The notes: generated by a model not told the origin, from the letters alone. A DNA stretch of 64,000 bases from Williamsia sp. DF01-3 (GCF_023051145.1 NZ_JALKFS010000005.1:1240001-1304000), one strand, 5' to 3'. Positions 16,378 to 26,113 are shown, counted from the first letter of the stretch. A program made the numbers and translations.

Positions 16378-18351
16378 CTATTGGGGCGTCACGGTCTTGG
16401 TGAGCAGGTTGGCCAACGTCTTGCTGAAGGCAGCCGGCTGCTTCGGGGTGCCACCTTCGGCCAGCAACGCTGCGCCATAGAGCAATTCGGCCGTCTGCCG
16501 AAGCGACTCGTCGTCGCCGCGAGCCGCGAAGGCCTCCTGGAGTCCCTTGGTGAGGGCGTGGTCGGGGTTGAGTTCGAGGATGCGCTTGCTGTCAGGCATC
16601 GGGTAGCCCGATTCCCGGTACATCCGTTCGAGGGCGGGCGAAAGACTCTGGGCCTCACCGACGATGCAGGCCGCCGAATCGGTGAGCCGGCTCGACAACC
16701 GCACCTGACTGACGTCGTCGATGAGGACGCCGGTCAACCAGGTGAGCAACTCGTCGAATTGCTTGTTGTCTTTGTCGTCATCTTCCTTGTCCGCTGTATC
16801 GGACAGATCGACTTCGCCCTTGGCCACGGACTGCAGGGGCTTACCCTCGAAATCGAAGATCTGGCCGACCCACATCTCGTCGATCGGGTCGGTGAGCAGC
16901 AGCACCTCGATACCCTTCTTCTTGAACGCCTCGAGATGCGGCGAGTTCTCCAGCTGCTCGCGTGATTCGCCTGTGGCGTAGAAGATCTGGCTCTGGTCGT
17001 CCTTCATCCGTTCGACGTACTCGGCCAGCGTTGTGGCGGTGTCGACCGAATGGGTGGAGCTGAACGAACAGATCGCCAGGAGCGCGTCCCGGTTGTCTGC
17101 GTCCTGCAGCAAGCCCTCTTTGAGGACCCGGCCGAACTGCGACCACACGGTGTCGTACTTCTCGCGGTCGTTGGCCCGCATGTCCTTGATCGTCGAGAGA
17201 ACCTTCTTGGTCAACCTCCGGCGGATGGCCTTGATCTGCCGGTCCTGCTGCAGGATCTCGCGAGAGACGTTGAGAGACAGGTCTTGCGCGTCGACGAGCC
17301 CCTTGACGAAACGCAGATACTCGGGCATCAGCTCTTCGCAGTCGTCCATGATGAACACGCGCTTGACGTAGAGCTGGACGCCGGTGCGGCGTTCGCGCAT
17401 GAACAGGTCGAACGGCGCCGTGGACGGGATGAAGAGCAGGGCCTGGTACTCGAAGGTGCCCTCGGCCTTCATCGGGATGATCTCGAGAGGCTCGTCCCAT
17501 GCGTGGCTGATGTGCCGGTAGAAGTCCGCGTACTCCTCGTCGGTCACCTCCGACCGGGGTCGGGTCCACAGCGCCTTCTGCGAGTTGAGCACCTCCGTGG
17601 TGGTGGTCTCGGTCGGCTCGTCGGCGTCGGCGGCCGCGTCATCCGTGTCGTCGCCGGGGGCCTTCGGCGGCACGGGAGTGGTCACGTCCATGCGGATGGG
17701 CCACGAGATGAAGTCGGAGTACTTCTTGACCAGCTGACGGATCTTGGGCACCGAGGTGTAATCGTGCAGATCGTCCTCGGCGTCCTCGGGCTTGAGGTGC
17801 AGCGTCACCGAGGTGCCCTGCGGTGCCTCGGCGACGTCCTCGATCGTGTACGTGCCCGCGCCTGCCGATTCCCACCGCGTCGCGGAGGTCTCGCCGGCCT
17901 TGCGGGTCAGCAGGGTGACCTTGTCGGCGACCATGAACGTCGAGTAGAAACCGATGCCGAACTGGCCGATGAGCTCCTCGGCGGCGCCCGAGCCCGCAGC
18001 CTCGGCCTCTTTTGCCTCTTTCAGCTTGCGACGGACATCGGCCGTACCCGACTTCGCGAGCGTGCCGATGAGGTCGACGACCTCGTCGCGAGACATGCCG
18101 ATCCCGTTGTCGGTGATGGTGAATGTCCGGGCGTCGGGATCCAGTGAGATCTCGATGTGGAGGTCGGAGGTGTCGACCTCGAGATCCTTGTTCCGGTACG
18201 ACTCCAGGCGCAGCTTGTCGAGGGCATCGCTGGCGTTGGACACCAGCTCGCGGAGAAATGAATCCTTGTTCGAGTAGATCGAGTGGATCATCAGATCCAG
18301 GAGTTGCCGCGTCTCGGTGGCGAACTCCATCTCTTCGACTTGAGCGCTCAC
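16378..18351 (-). CDS. htpG: Molecular chaperone HtpG (Hsp90)
   Basis: 657 aa. An ATP-dependent dimeric chaperone that remodels client proteins with DnaK. The GHKL ATPase domain shows the Hsp90 signature [21 protein letters not shown] (about residues 26-46), DNGIGM, and GQFGIGFYS. The middle domain has the catalytic-loop region [11 protein letters not shown] with the conserved Arg, and the C-terminal dimerisation domain is complete. An acidic/Thr insertion (about residues 235-260) separates the N and M domains, longer than in E. coli. GTG start with AAGGAG six bases upstream. Probably heat-inducible, but no CIRCE element was seen upstream. Confidence 0.96.
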
Positions 18352-18495
18352 GTGATGCTCCTTCGGTTGTCGCAGGGTCTGTTGTTACAGGGTGTTGCTG
18401 GCAGTATTCGGTCGCGGGGTCCGACCAAACATTTTAGGCAGGCCGCTCGTAGTACATTCAGACCTCATGTCTGGTACGGGGAACGGTCGGTATCG

Positions 18496-19167
18496 GTGAG
18501 TTCGGTCATCCAGAATGTTCTCGGTCGGGAATTCGAGAACCTGCATCCCAACATGCAATGGCGGTATGGGATCGATTCCACCTCGCAACTGTCGCAGGTG
18601 GCCGGTGGGATGCTCGAGTCGGTCTACTGCTCGGCGATGCTGCCCGCGATGTTGTTCCACATGCGTAAACGCAACGCGATGCCCACCAAGACCAGCAGGC
18701 TCGTCCCGTTCACGATGCACAACTACTGCTATCAGGACGAGCTCGGGCGCGAATGCCTCGCGGTCCTTCGGTCGTTCGACTACACAACCGGCTCACATGG
18801 GCTGAACTCACTGCTTGTCGACGGCCGCGAGGGACTGGTCGACTACTTCGGCGACGGCCCGGAACTGCTGTGGCCGCTCGAGGCACACGCCGACGCCCGC
18901 GGTTCTCTGGTCTTCGAGAGTGGCCCGATGCGGCTGCTTGCCGGCCCGAAGGTCGGCATGCGCGGTCTTCTCGCTGCGCGGATGAGGTACATCGAGGGCT
19001 GGGACGAACGGCACAACCGGTTCCGGGTGGATGCCTCGGTGCGCAACCCGGTCCTCGGTGAGCTCATCCACTACCGCGGGTGGTTCACCGCCCGCGACGA
19101 GTCCTGCAACCTGCGTGACATCCCGGACGAGGCCTGGCCGTTGCGGCTCGAAGAACGCGAGCACTGA
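18496..19167 (+). CDS. DUF4166 domain-containing protein
   Basis: 223 aa from GTG 18496, chosen because the coding similarity starts at LGREFENLHPNMQWRYG, typical of the DUF4166 N-terminus. The domain covers almost the whole protein: an opening helix, the FHMRKRNAMPTK segment, a beta-rich centre (LVFESGPMRLL) and a closing ELIHYRGWFTARDE strand pair. The family is found alone or fused to SDR-type dehydrogenases, and its activity is unknown. A 10-codon reading frame (ATG 18467, stop TGA overlapping the GTG as GTGA) precedes it and could couple translation. Divergent from htpG. Confidence 0.7.
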   Translation: MSSVIQNVLGREFENLHPNMQWRYGIDSTSQLSQVAGGMLESVYCSAMLPAMLFHMRKRNAMPTKTSRLVPFTMHNYCYQDELGRECLAVLRSFDYTTGSHGLNSLLVDGREGLVDYFGDGPELLWPLEAHADARGSLVFESGPMRLLAGPKVGMRGLLAARMRYIEGWDERHNRFRVDASVRNPVLGELIHYRGWFTARDESCNLRDIPDEAWPLRLEEREH

Positions 19168-19681
19168 CCAGCGCGGGTTTTTCGATCCAGGGCGGGGCAG
19201 ACCGCTTGTCGGCCTGATCGGCGCGGACATTTGATCAACGTGATCCTAAACCTCGCGACGGGACGCGGTCGCGGGCTCAATGGTCGGGTAGCCGTTCATT
19301 GGAGCCTTGTCATGTCTTGTGTGTCGAAACTGTTGTCGCGCGTCGGTTCGGTTGGGCACAGGGGCGCTTCATGACTTCTGTGTCAGCGAATCCGGGTCGA
19401 TGGGTAAGTGCGGCAACGCAAGCCGACGACAGGCAGGCGCGCTCGCTCCTGGCCGCGCGGGCTATCGAGTACAGCAGGCGTTACGGGGGAACATCATGCG
19501 GATGGTTCGCCCGTCTGCGTGAAGGTCTCGACTCCGTCGCAACCTGAGCGCTCACGGTAGGTCTGCATGACTGTCCGCCCTACCGATGTCAATGGTTCGG
19601 ACTCGGTCGGCCACAACACTCCGCTCGGCGCTCGTCGTCATGAATGCTTGGCGGCGGAGAGCGATCAACCAAGGGGAGTGG
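19168..19681. other. 514-base gap before whiB; possible small ORF
   Basis: No gene is certain here. The longest candidate on the coding strand is ATG 19371 to TGA 19547 (58 codons, Arg/Ala-rich, no known motif, no good ribosome binding site). The gap may mainly be the long 5' untranslated region that whiB genes often have. No terminator-like stem with a T-run was found after the DUF4166 gene. Confidence 0.35.
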
Positions 19682-19978
19682 ATGGTGGGAGTGTTGGCGT
19701 TCGGCGCCGAATCGGGTGTGGGCGGCTGGGATTGGCGGGTGCGCGGGCGCTGCCGTGACCAGGGGATCGACTGGGAGATCTTCTTCGCACCGTCAGGACG
19801 AGAGCCTGCTGCAGTCCGACGGCGCCGCGAGGCCGAGGCCAAAGCGCTGTGCAACGGCTGCCCCGTGGTGCGGCAGTGCCGCGACCATGCCGTGGAGTTC
19901 GACGAGAAGCACGGCATCTGGGGAGGGATGACGGTCGACGAGATCGCGGCCGTCGCTCGTGACGCCCGTTCGGCGTGA
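19682..19978 (+). CDS. WhiB-family Fe-S transcriptional regulator
   Basis: 98 aa. WhiB-like proteins bind a redox- and NO-sensitive [4Fe-4S] cluster and act with the main sigma factor. All four ligands are present: Cys24, Cys57, Cys60 and Cys66 (C-x32-C-x2-C-x5-C, within CNGCPVVRQC), followed by the turn motif GIWGGMT and a short basic tail. The start at 19682 is set by AAGGGGAG a few bases upstream; an upstream extension of the frame reads as non-coding. The subtype (WhiB1-7) is not clear from the sequence. It lies between the DUF4166 gene and the aldo/keto reductase gene. Confidence 0.9.
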   Translation: MVGVLAFGAESGVGGWDWRVRGRCRDQGIDWEIFFAPSGREPAAVRRRREAEAKALCNGCPVVRQCRDHAVEFDEKHGIWGGMTVDEIAAVARDARSA

Positions 19979-20030
19979 GCCGGCCGCGATGTGGAACGGC
20001 CGTACCGCTGCTTCTCGTTACGCTGGTTCC

Positions 20031-20912
20031 ATGACCACAAATGTTCCGACCATCGACCTCAACTCGGGGACGTCCATTCCGCAGCTGGGCCTGGGGGTGT
20101 GGCAGGCGTCCAACGAGGAGACCGAGCAGGCCGTGCGGTCTGCGATCGACGACGCCGGGTACCGCCACATCGACACCGCGGCCGCGTACGGGAACGAAGA
20201 AGGTGTCGGCCGTGCTCTCGCGGCCGCGTCCGTGGATCGTTCCGAACTGTTCGTCACCACAAAACTGTGGAACGCCGACCAGGGATTCGAGCCGGCGAAG
20301 AAGGCGTTCGATCAGAGCTTGTCGCGGCTCGGGCTGGACTACGTGGATCTCTACCTGATCCATTGGCCTCTGCTGGACGACGACCGATTGCTCAGGACGT
20401 GGGACGCGCTCGAGGAGATCGCGCAGAGCGGTCGAGCAAGGGCGATCGGCGTGTGCAATTTCGAACCCCGCCACCTCGAACTGTTGGTGAATCGGGGCGG
20501 AACGTTGCCGGCCGTCGATCAGGTGGAATTGCATCCGCATCTGCCGCAGCAGCAGATCCGCGACGTCGCGGACCGGCATGACATCGCCGTCGAATCGTGG
20601 AGCCCACTGGGAGGCACCAGCAATTCGGGCTGGGGCAAGGACTCCAAACCGAACACCCTGTTGACCGATCCGCTGATCTCCCGGATCGGTGAGCAGCACG
20701 GCAAGTCCCCAGCCCAGGTACTGATCCGCTGGCATCTGCAGAACGGTCTCGTTGTCATCCCCAAGTCGGTCAATCCCGACCGGATCGCCCAGAACATCGA
20801 CGTGTTCGACTTCGAACTCACCGACGCCGATCTCGGCGACATCGCCACGCTGAACGATGGGGTACGCGTGGGTGCAGACCCCAACGAGTTCAACGTCGGT
20901 GCTCCTGAATGA
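20031..20912 (+). CDS. Aldo/keto reductase
   Basis: 293 aa. NADPH-dependent reduction of aldehydes and ketones by a TIM-barrel enzyme. The catalytic tetrad is visible: Asp and Tyr in HIDTAAAYGNE, Lys in TTKLWN and His in LIHWPL. The coenzyme phosphate-binding segment VIPKSVNPDRIAQN is near the C-terminus. The closest type is the AKR5-like 2,5-diketo-D-gluconic acid reductase group that is common in actinobacteria and includes mycobacterial Rv2971 (family knowledge). The physiological substrate is unknown. It starts 52 bases after whiB and may be co-transcribed with it. Confidence 0.92.
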   Translation: MTTNVPTIDLNSGTSIPQLGLGVWQASNEETEQAVRSAIDDAGYRHIDTAAAYGNEEGVGRALAAASVDRSELFVTTKLWNADQGFEPAKKAFDQSLSRLGLDYVDLYLIHWPLLDDDRLLRTWDALEEIAQSGRARAIGVCNFEPRHLELLVNRGGTLPAVDQVELHPHLPQQQIRDVADRHDIAVESWSPLGGTSNSGWGKDSKPNTLLTDPLISRIGEQHGKSPAQVLIRWHLQNGLVVIPKSVNPDRIAQNIDVFDFELTDADLGDIATLNDGVRVGADPNEFNVGAPE

Positions 20913-20998
20913 TGGTGTGACGCAACACTGAGCGGGATGACCCGGGTACCGAGATCGGCGTACTTGCGGCACCGAACGCGTGGGGCGATAGTCGAGGT

Positions 20999-21430
20999 AT
21001 GCCCACCGACCGAGCTGCCCTGTCCGAGTTCATCACCGAACACACCCGTGGGACCCTGGCGACCATCCGGCGCAGCGGGGTCCCGCAACTGTCCACCGTC
21101 AGCTACTCCTTCGATCCACGAGAGCAGTGCGTACGCATCTCGGTCACCGCGGATCGGGCAAAGGTCGCCAACCTGCGTCGTGACCCGCGCGCCAGTATCC
21201 ACGTGAGCAGCGCTGACGGCTGGAACTACGCGGTGGCCGAGGGGCGCGTGGAACTGAGCCCGGTGGCAGCCGCGACCACCGAGGACGACACCGTGTCGGA
21301 GTTGATCGACCTCTACCGCGACGTACTCGGCGAACATCCCGACTGGGACGACTTCGCCCGCGCCATGGTGGAGGACAAGCGATTGGTCATCCGGCTCTAC
21401 GCCGAGCACCTGTACGGCCGTATCGGCTGA
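20999..21430 (+). CDS. PPOX-class (pyridoxamine 5'-phosphate oxidase-like) F420/flavin-binding protein
   Basis: 143 aa, a split beta-barrel protein of the Rv1155/Rv2074 size class. Seen are the opening helix and strand TLATIRRSGVPQLSTVSYSF, the RAKVANLRRDPRASIHV segment typical of F420-dependent members (basic residues facing the cofactor phosphate) and the C-terminal RLVIRLYAEHLYG. In the family, members reduce varied substrates with F420H2 or store the cofactor; which applies here cannot be read. It follows the aldo/keto reductase by 86 bases and converges on the SRPBCC gene. Confidence 0.85.
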   Translation: MPTDRAALSEFITEHTRGTLATIRRSGVPQLSTVSYSFDPREQCVRISVTADRAKVANLRRDPRASIHVSSADGWNYAVAEGRVELSPVAAATTEDDTVSELIDLYRDVLGEHPDWDDFARAMVEDKRLVIRLYAEHLYGRIG

Positions 21431-21442
21431 CGGCCCGGGCTG

Positions 21443-21880
21443 TCAGCGCTGGCGGCGCTTGGCCTCCTCTTTGAGTCCCTTCTGCGCGGTGTTGAGCGCC
21501 GTCTTCTGAGCCTGTTTCACGATCAGCCCTGGCAGCTTCACCTTCAGTTCCACGTCGAGCACGAACTCGACATGGGTTTTGTCACCTTTGGGGGTGATCG
21601 TGTACTGGCCGTGCTGATAGCTCAGCTGATCGGCTTCGATCAGGTCCCAGGTGCAGGTGTTCTCGGTCCAGCTGTAGTCGAGGAGCTGGTGGTCGGTCAG
21701 GCCGACCGCCTGCAGTTCGAGTTTCACCTTCTTGGGTGCGCCGTCCTCGTGTTCTTCCAGGATCTCGACCTTTTTGTGGGGGCCGGACCACTGCGGCAGC
21801 GACTCCACGTCCATCAAGATCTCCATGACGACGGCGGGAGGGGCGTCGATGTCGAATTCGGTCTTCGCGTTGACAGGCAT
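21443..21880 (-). CDS. SRPBCC family protein (polyketide cyclase/START-like)
   Basis: 145 aa. The helix-grip fold is evident: FDIDAPPAVVMEILMDVESLPQW at the start, then alternating strands with charged loops (KVEILEEHEDGAPKKVKLEL), and a long C-terminal helix (VKQAQKTALNTAQKGLKEEAKRR). These proteins bind hydrophobic ligands in a deep pocket; no catalytic residue can be named. It has homologues in mycobacteria as single-domain proteins. Start ATG 21880 is taken in preference to a longer frame because the fold begins here. Divergent from the DUF6764 gene. Confidence 0.8.
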   Translation of the reverse strand: MPVNAKTEFDIDAPPAVVMEILMDVESLPQWSGPHKKVEILEEHEDGAPKKVKLELQAVGLTDHQLLDYSWTENTCTWDLIEADQLSYQHGQYTITPKGDKTHVEFVLDVELKVKLPGLIVKQAQKTALNTAQKGLKEEAKRRQR

Positions 21881-22111
21881 GGACCAAAAAGTACACCTGC
21901 CGGCGTGCCGTCCCCTCGCTTTCGCGCGGGGGAGTCGCGGCGACGTGGGCATTGTCGGCAACGGAGCTTTCGTGATCAGACCGATGCACAAGAACGGGGC
22001 CTGTGTCCGGTCCGGCCGGAGTATGGTCTGTTCGGTAAGGCCGACGTGGTACCACTGCACCGGCCGGCCATTGCCTTGACGGGGGGCACTGGATACGTGT
22101 TTTCGTTCGTG

Positions 22112-22684
22112 ATGGGATCAATGTTGTTCAGTAGTAATGTCTTTCGTGTTCGTTCTCGTGGCTTGGTGCGGGCGGGGGTGGCCGGGCTGATCGGTACCGC
22201 GGCGCTCGCGCTGGCCGGTCTCACAGGGGCGGGTGGAGCATCGGCCGACCCGTTGACCTGCACTGCGGCCAACGGGCACAACGTGATTCGGACAGACGGG
22301 TACGGCGCGTGTGGAGCGAAGGCCGGCCCCGGCAGCTTTGCGCATGCCGAAGACCACAGTCGCAACGGCACCGCCGTCGCATCGTCGAACACCGGCGGAA
22401 ACGCCAATGCGTACAACCTGCAACCGAATACGTCGGCTCTGTCCGGTGCGGTGACGGGTGGCACGGGATACTCGATCACCACCGGGCCCGGCGGGATGGC
22501 CGTCAGCCAGGCTCGTGCGGGTGGCACGTCGATAGCGGTTGCCGGCTGGGGTGGTTCGGCCTACTCGGGTCCCTACGGCACCACGTGTTCGGGCAGTTTC
22601 GCCGCGGCGGTCGACACCTCGACCGGACAGGCCTGCATCGGATCCGGCGGCATCTGGCTCTCCACCCCGCGGCCGGCCTCTTAG
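22112..22684 (+). CDS. Secreted DUF6764-family protein
   Basis: 190 aa. A Sec signal peptide is clear: RSRGLVRAGVAGLIG followed by a hydrophobic core and an AGGASADP cleavage site near residue 45. The mature protein is rich in Gly, Ala, Ser and Asn with four cysteines (two early, two late), and resembles the small exported DUF6764 proteins I associate with Gordonia and Rhodococcus. Function unknown. ATG 22112 gives the signal a basic head; the adjacent GTG at 22109 or ATG at 22121 could also serve. The 230-base divergent gap to the SRPBCC gene holds a TTGACG element at 22076 but no matching -10 I would trust. Confidence 0.7.
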   Translation: MGSMLFSSNVFRVRSRGLVRAGVAGLIGTAALALAGLTGAGGASADPLTCTAANGHNVIRTDGYGACGAKAGPGSFAHAEDHSRNGTAVASSNTGGNANAYNLQPNTSALSGAVTGGTGYSITTGPGGMAVSQARAGGTSIAVAGWGGSAYSGPYGTTCSGSFAAAVDTSTGQACIGSGGIWLSTPRPAS

Positions 22685-22729
22685 AACCCACACTGCGGGG
22701 GCGCACATCTACCCCCGCACCTCCATGCG

Positions 22730-22759
22730 AAGGGCGGCGCCGATCACGGTGTCGCCCTT
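22730..22759. terminator. Probable terminator after the DUF6764 gene
   Basis: AAGGGCG (22730-22736) pairs with CGCCCTT (22753-22759), and CCG pairs with CGG inside, leaving a small internal loop. A second stem, GCGGGGG/CCCCCGC at 22695-22718, precedes it. Confidence 0.5.
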
Positions 22760-22869
22760 TGCCCTGTCTTGGTGTCGGCGTCTGACCGGTGACGACCTCG
22801 AGCGTCTGCATCACCGCCAGTTCACCCTTCGGCCATGTAACAGCGGTGCGTCCGGTTTAACTTGGAGAG

Positions 22870-23838
22870 GTGAATGAAATTCTGCGCCTCTCGGATTTCG
22901 GGCCCGACCACCCCGACGTCGGTCCCGACTTCAGCGTCGTCGCCGGCCGCGAGGCCCTCCAAAAGATCGTCGACCTCGCCGACACCACCCAGTTCCTCGT
23001 CGACGACCGCGATGATGACGATCCCCGCCTCCTGACCCTTCCCGGGCGCAACGTCATCGACACCTGGCGTGAGGACTATCCGTACGACGAGCGCATGAGT
23101 CGCGACGAGTACGAGCTGGAGAAGCGGCTGCTGCAGATCGAGCTGCTGAAGTTCCAGAAGTGGAGCAAGCGCACGAGCAGCCGGCACGTATTCCTCTTCG
23201 AAGGGCGCGACGCGGCGGGCAAGGGCGGCACCATCAAACGATTCATGGAGCATCTGAACCCGCGCGGTGCCCGGGTCGTCGCGCTGGAGAAGCCATCCGA
23301 GCGCGAATCGACCCAGTGGTACTTCCAGCGATACGTGCAGCATCTGCCCGCCGCCGGGGAGATCGTCATGTTCGACCGCTCCTGGTACAACCGCACCGGT
23401 GTCGAGCGGGTGATGGGGTTCTGCACCGACGAACAACACGCCCAGTTCCTGCGGCAGGCACCACTCTTCGAGGCCATGCTGATCGACGACGGTATGGATC
23501 TGGTGAAGTTCTGGTTCTCGGTGTCCCCGCTCGAACAGCGCACCCGCTTCGCGATTCGTCAGGTTGACCCGGTGCGTCAGTGGAAGTTGTCGCCGATGGA
23601 CATCGCGTCGCTGGACAAGTGGGACAAGTACACCGCGGCCAAAGAAGAGATGTTCGCGGAGACCGACACCGAAGAAGCGCCGTGGATCGTCGTCAAGAGC
23701 AATGACAAGAAGCGGGCCCGCATCAACGCGATGCGGTACGTGCTCAACCTGTTCGACTACGACGACAAGGACGCCAACATCGTCGGGGAGCCGGATCCGC
23801 TCATCGTCGGCCGGGCACGCGATCTGCTGGGAGAGTGA
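22870..23838 (+). CDS. ppk2: Polyphosphate kinase 2
   Basis: 322 aa. Transfers phosphate between polyphosphate and nucleotides. The PPK2 core shows Walker A GRDAAGKGGTIKRF (near residue 116), the conserved VALEKPSERES loop, Walker B-like VMFDRSWYNRTG and the lid region WKLSPMDIASLDKWDKY. The single-domain size and DAAGKGG motif fit PPK2 class I, which mainly uses polyphosphate to make NTP from NDP. The GTG start at 22870 directly abuts GGAGAG, an unusually short spacing, so translation may begin at a nearby rare start. Single gene with a likely terminator on its 5' side. Confidence 0.93.
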   Translation: MNEILRLSDFGPDHPDVGPDFSVVAGREALQKIVDLADTTQFLVDDRDDDDPRLLTLPGRNVIDTWREDYPYDERMSRDEYELEKRLLQIELLKFQKWSKRTSSRHVFLFEGRDAAGKGGTIKRFMEHLNPRGARVVALEKPSERESTQWYFQRYVQHLPAAGEIVMFDRSWYNRTGVERVMGFCTDEQHAQFLRQAPLFEAMLIDDGMDLVKFWFSVSPLEQRTRFAIRQVDPVRQWKLSPMDIASLDKWDKYTAAKEEMFAETDTEEAPWIVVKSNDKKRARINAMRYVLNLFDYDDKDANIVGEPDPLIVGRARDLLGE

Positions 23839-23924
23839 GAGCGTCGGTGGCACTCCCGAGTGGTCGTGTTACGACGTTGGCCTGCCTACCGCGGTTCATG
23901 CCGCCCGATCTGTAACCTGAGCCG

Positions 23925-24749
23925 GTGCGTTCCTTTCTTGCCGCAGTGCTGTGCCTGGTCGCCATCGTCGCGGCCGCCGTCGCCGTGCCCGCGTTCTTCG
24001 TGAACGAGCGGGTTGTCGATCGTGACGGATTCCGGGAGACCGTGGCGCCGCTGGCCGACAACACGACCGTGCAGCGGTACATCGCCGACGAGATCACCGC
24101 CCAGGTGTCGTCGCAGGCGCCCCTGGTTCCCGATGGCCTGATCGCTCCGCTCGCCGACGCCTATACCAAGAGCGACAACTTCGAGCAGGACTTCGCCGAC
24201 GCGATGATCCAGCAGCACGATTGGTTGTTCAAGGAGGCCACGCCCGAGAACGAGGGCGAGGTGATGTCCCTCGACCTGACGGCGATGGTCAACCGTGTCA
24301 TCGCGGACGTGGGTTTCGGTGGCATCGAGATCAAGGGGCCGATCCTGGTGCCGCTGAGCGATTCTGCCCAGTCGGGACTCGAGGCGGGTCGGTACCACAA
24401 TCTGGGCAACCAGATCGGTCTGCTCGCGATCAGCTCGTTGGTCATCGCGGTGGTCGCCACGGTGCTCGCCCTCGTGGTCGCACGACGGCGGGGCTTTGTG
24501 CTCTTGGCCGTGGGCTTCGGGGTGATCCTCGGCGGGATCGCGACGTGGCTCCTCGGGGAAGGCGTGCAACGACGGGCCCTCGACGAGGTCTCCGGTGCCG
24601 ATGACTCGGCCCGGGAGGTCGCCGACATCATCGTCGACAAGGTCGTCGGTGACATGCAGGAGGTGGGCCTGATCGCAGTCGGCGCCGGCGTCGCCCTCGG
24701 TGCGGTGGGCCTGCTGATCTCGGTTGCGCTGGAGCGTCGCCGCTACTGA
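23925..24749 (+). CDS. Membrane protein of unknown function
   Basis: 274 aa from GTG 23925. A hydrophobic N-terminal segment (about 1-26, signal anchor) is followed by a roughly 130-residue extracytoplasmic domain with helical, acidic content (TVQRYIADEITAQV). Membrane segments follow at about 165-185, 193-213 and 245-270. The layout resembles the actinobacterial exported helical domain plus C-terminal membrane bundle proteins whose role is unknown. No enzyme motif. It ends 54 bases before dinB on the same strand and may share a transcript with it. Confidence 0.65.
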   Translation: MRSFLAAVLCLVAIVAAAVAVPAFFVNERVVDRDGFRETVAPLADNTTVQRYIADEITAQVSSQAPLVPDGLIAPLADAYTKSDNFEQDFADAMIQQHDWLFKEATPENEGEVMSLDLTAMVNRVIADVGFGGIEIKGPILVPLSDSAQSGLEAGRYHNLGNQIGLLAISSLVIAVVATVLALVVARRRGFVLLAVGFGVILGGIATWLLGEGVQRRALDEVSGADDSAREVADIIVDKVVGDMQEVGLIAVGAGVALGAVGLLISVALERRRY

Positions 24750-24803
24750 CTCGCGCGTCGGGGCAGGCACTCCACGAGTGGTGTCGGACCGGCATGCGAA
24801 CAT

Positions 24804-26015
24804 GTGTTCGTGTCCGAAGAGCCGCGGGAGCTGGCCAGCATCCTGCACGCCGACCTCGACTCCTTCTATGCCTCGGTCGAGCAGCGCGACCACCCCGAGC
24901 TGCGCGGCCGTCCGGTCATCGTGGGCGGTGGAGGCGTGGTCCTCGCGGCGAGCTACGAGGCCAAGGCCCGCGGGGTGCGCACTCCGATGAACGGCCGTGA
25001 GGCAGTCGCCCTGTGCCCGGACGCCGTGGTGATGCGGCCCCGTTTCGACAGCTACGTCGAGGCGAGCCAGGCAGTATTCGACATCTTCCGGGACACCACG
25101 CCACTGGTGGAGGGCATCTCGATCGACGAGGCGTTCCTCGATGTCGGCGGTCTCTACCGGGTGAGTGGGTCACCGGCCGAGATCGGCGCCCGATTACGCG
25201 AGCGGGTGAGGATCGAGGTCGGGCTGCCGATCACTGTCGGCATCGCGCGCACCAAGTTCCTTGCGAAGGTCGCGAGTGCGGTGGGAAAGCCGGACGGGCT
25301 GCTCGAGGTGCCGCCCGGTGGTGAACTCGAGTTCCTGCACCCGTTGCCGGTGGAACGGCTCTGGGGTGTCGGGGCGGTGACGTCGCGCAAGCTGCGCGAC
25401 GCGGGTCTGTCCACCGTGGGCGACCTCGCGGCCGTTGGTCAGCCGACTCTTGCGTCGCTGCTCGGGCGCGGCGCCGGTTCGCACCTGTATGCGCTGGCGA
25501 TGGCGCGCGATCCACGCCGGGTGGAGGTCGGGCGTCGCCGCCGGTCGATCGGGTCACAACGGGCGATGGGGCGGCGACCCAAAACCCAGGAGGACCTCGA
25601 GGCGTCCATGGTGGGCATCGTCGATCGGCTCGGTAAACGCCTGCGTAAAGCAGAACGCGTGTGCCGCACCGTGATCCTTCGGTTGCGGTTCGACGACTTC
25701 ACCCGGGTGACGCGTTCACGAACTCTGTACGAACCCACCGACGGCACCCAGGTACTCATGACGGCCGCGCGTGCCCTCCTCGACGAAGCCATGCCGATGA
25801 TCCGGGACAAGGGCTGCACGCTGATCGGGTTGTCGTTGACGAACCTCGACAGCAACGACTCCATCCAGCTCGCGCTGCCGTTCGACGAGCATCACCAGGA
25901 GAAATTGGACATCACCATCGACGGGCTCAGGGACCGTTTCGGGGCGGGCGCGGTGACCCGGGCAGTTCTCATCGGACGCGATCAGGGCATGGCCGCGCCG
26001 ATGCTCCCCGACTGA
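24804..26015 (+). CDS. dinB: DNA polymerase IV (Y-family translesion polymerase)
   Basis: 403 aa. Error-prone lesion-bypass polymerase. The palm has the metal-binding motifs HADLDSFYASVEQ near residue 15 and SIDEAFLDV near residue 107. The sugar-gate position is followed by AASYEAKARGVRT, and the HhH/thumb region by PVERLWGVGAVTSRKL. The little-finger domain carries RRKS-like RRRRSIGSQRAMG. A beta-clamp-binding motif QLALPF lies close to the C-terminus, so it is the clamp-interacting DinB1/DinX type. Two close GTG starts (24804 and 24810) are possible. No LexA box was identified upstream. Confidence 0.94.
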   Translation: MFVSEEPRELASILHADLDSFYASVEQRDHPELRGRPVIVGGGGVVLAASYEAKARGVRTPMNGREAVALCPDAVVMRPRFDSYVEASQAVFDIFRDTTPLVEGISIDEAFLDVGGLYRVSGSPAEIGARLRERVRIEVGLPITVGIARTKFLAKVASAVGKPDGLLEVPPGGELEFLHPLPVERLWGVGAVTSRKLRDAGLSTVGDLAAVGQPTLASLLGRGAGSHLYALAMARDPRRVEVGRRRRSIGSQRAMGRRPKTQEDLEASMVGIVDRLGKRLRKAERVCRTVILRLRFDDFTRVTRSRTLYEPTDGTQVLMTAARALLDEAMPMIRDKGCTLIGLSLTNLDSNDSIQLALPFDEHHQEKLDITIDGLRDRFGAGAVTRAVLIGRDQGMAAPMLPD

Positions 26016-26113
26016 CACCAGCAAGGCGGGAGAGCTCGACGAATCGGGTCGGGAGCGTCAGCGCGAACACAGAATCTCGGGTTACGGTTGCTGAATGTCT
26101 TGGCAGGCAACCC

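Noticed and set aside
17050-18147. 365-codon open frame on the plus strand across htpG
   Set aside because: Antisense to a conserved chaperone gene; composition is the usual high-GC shadow.
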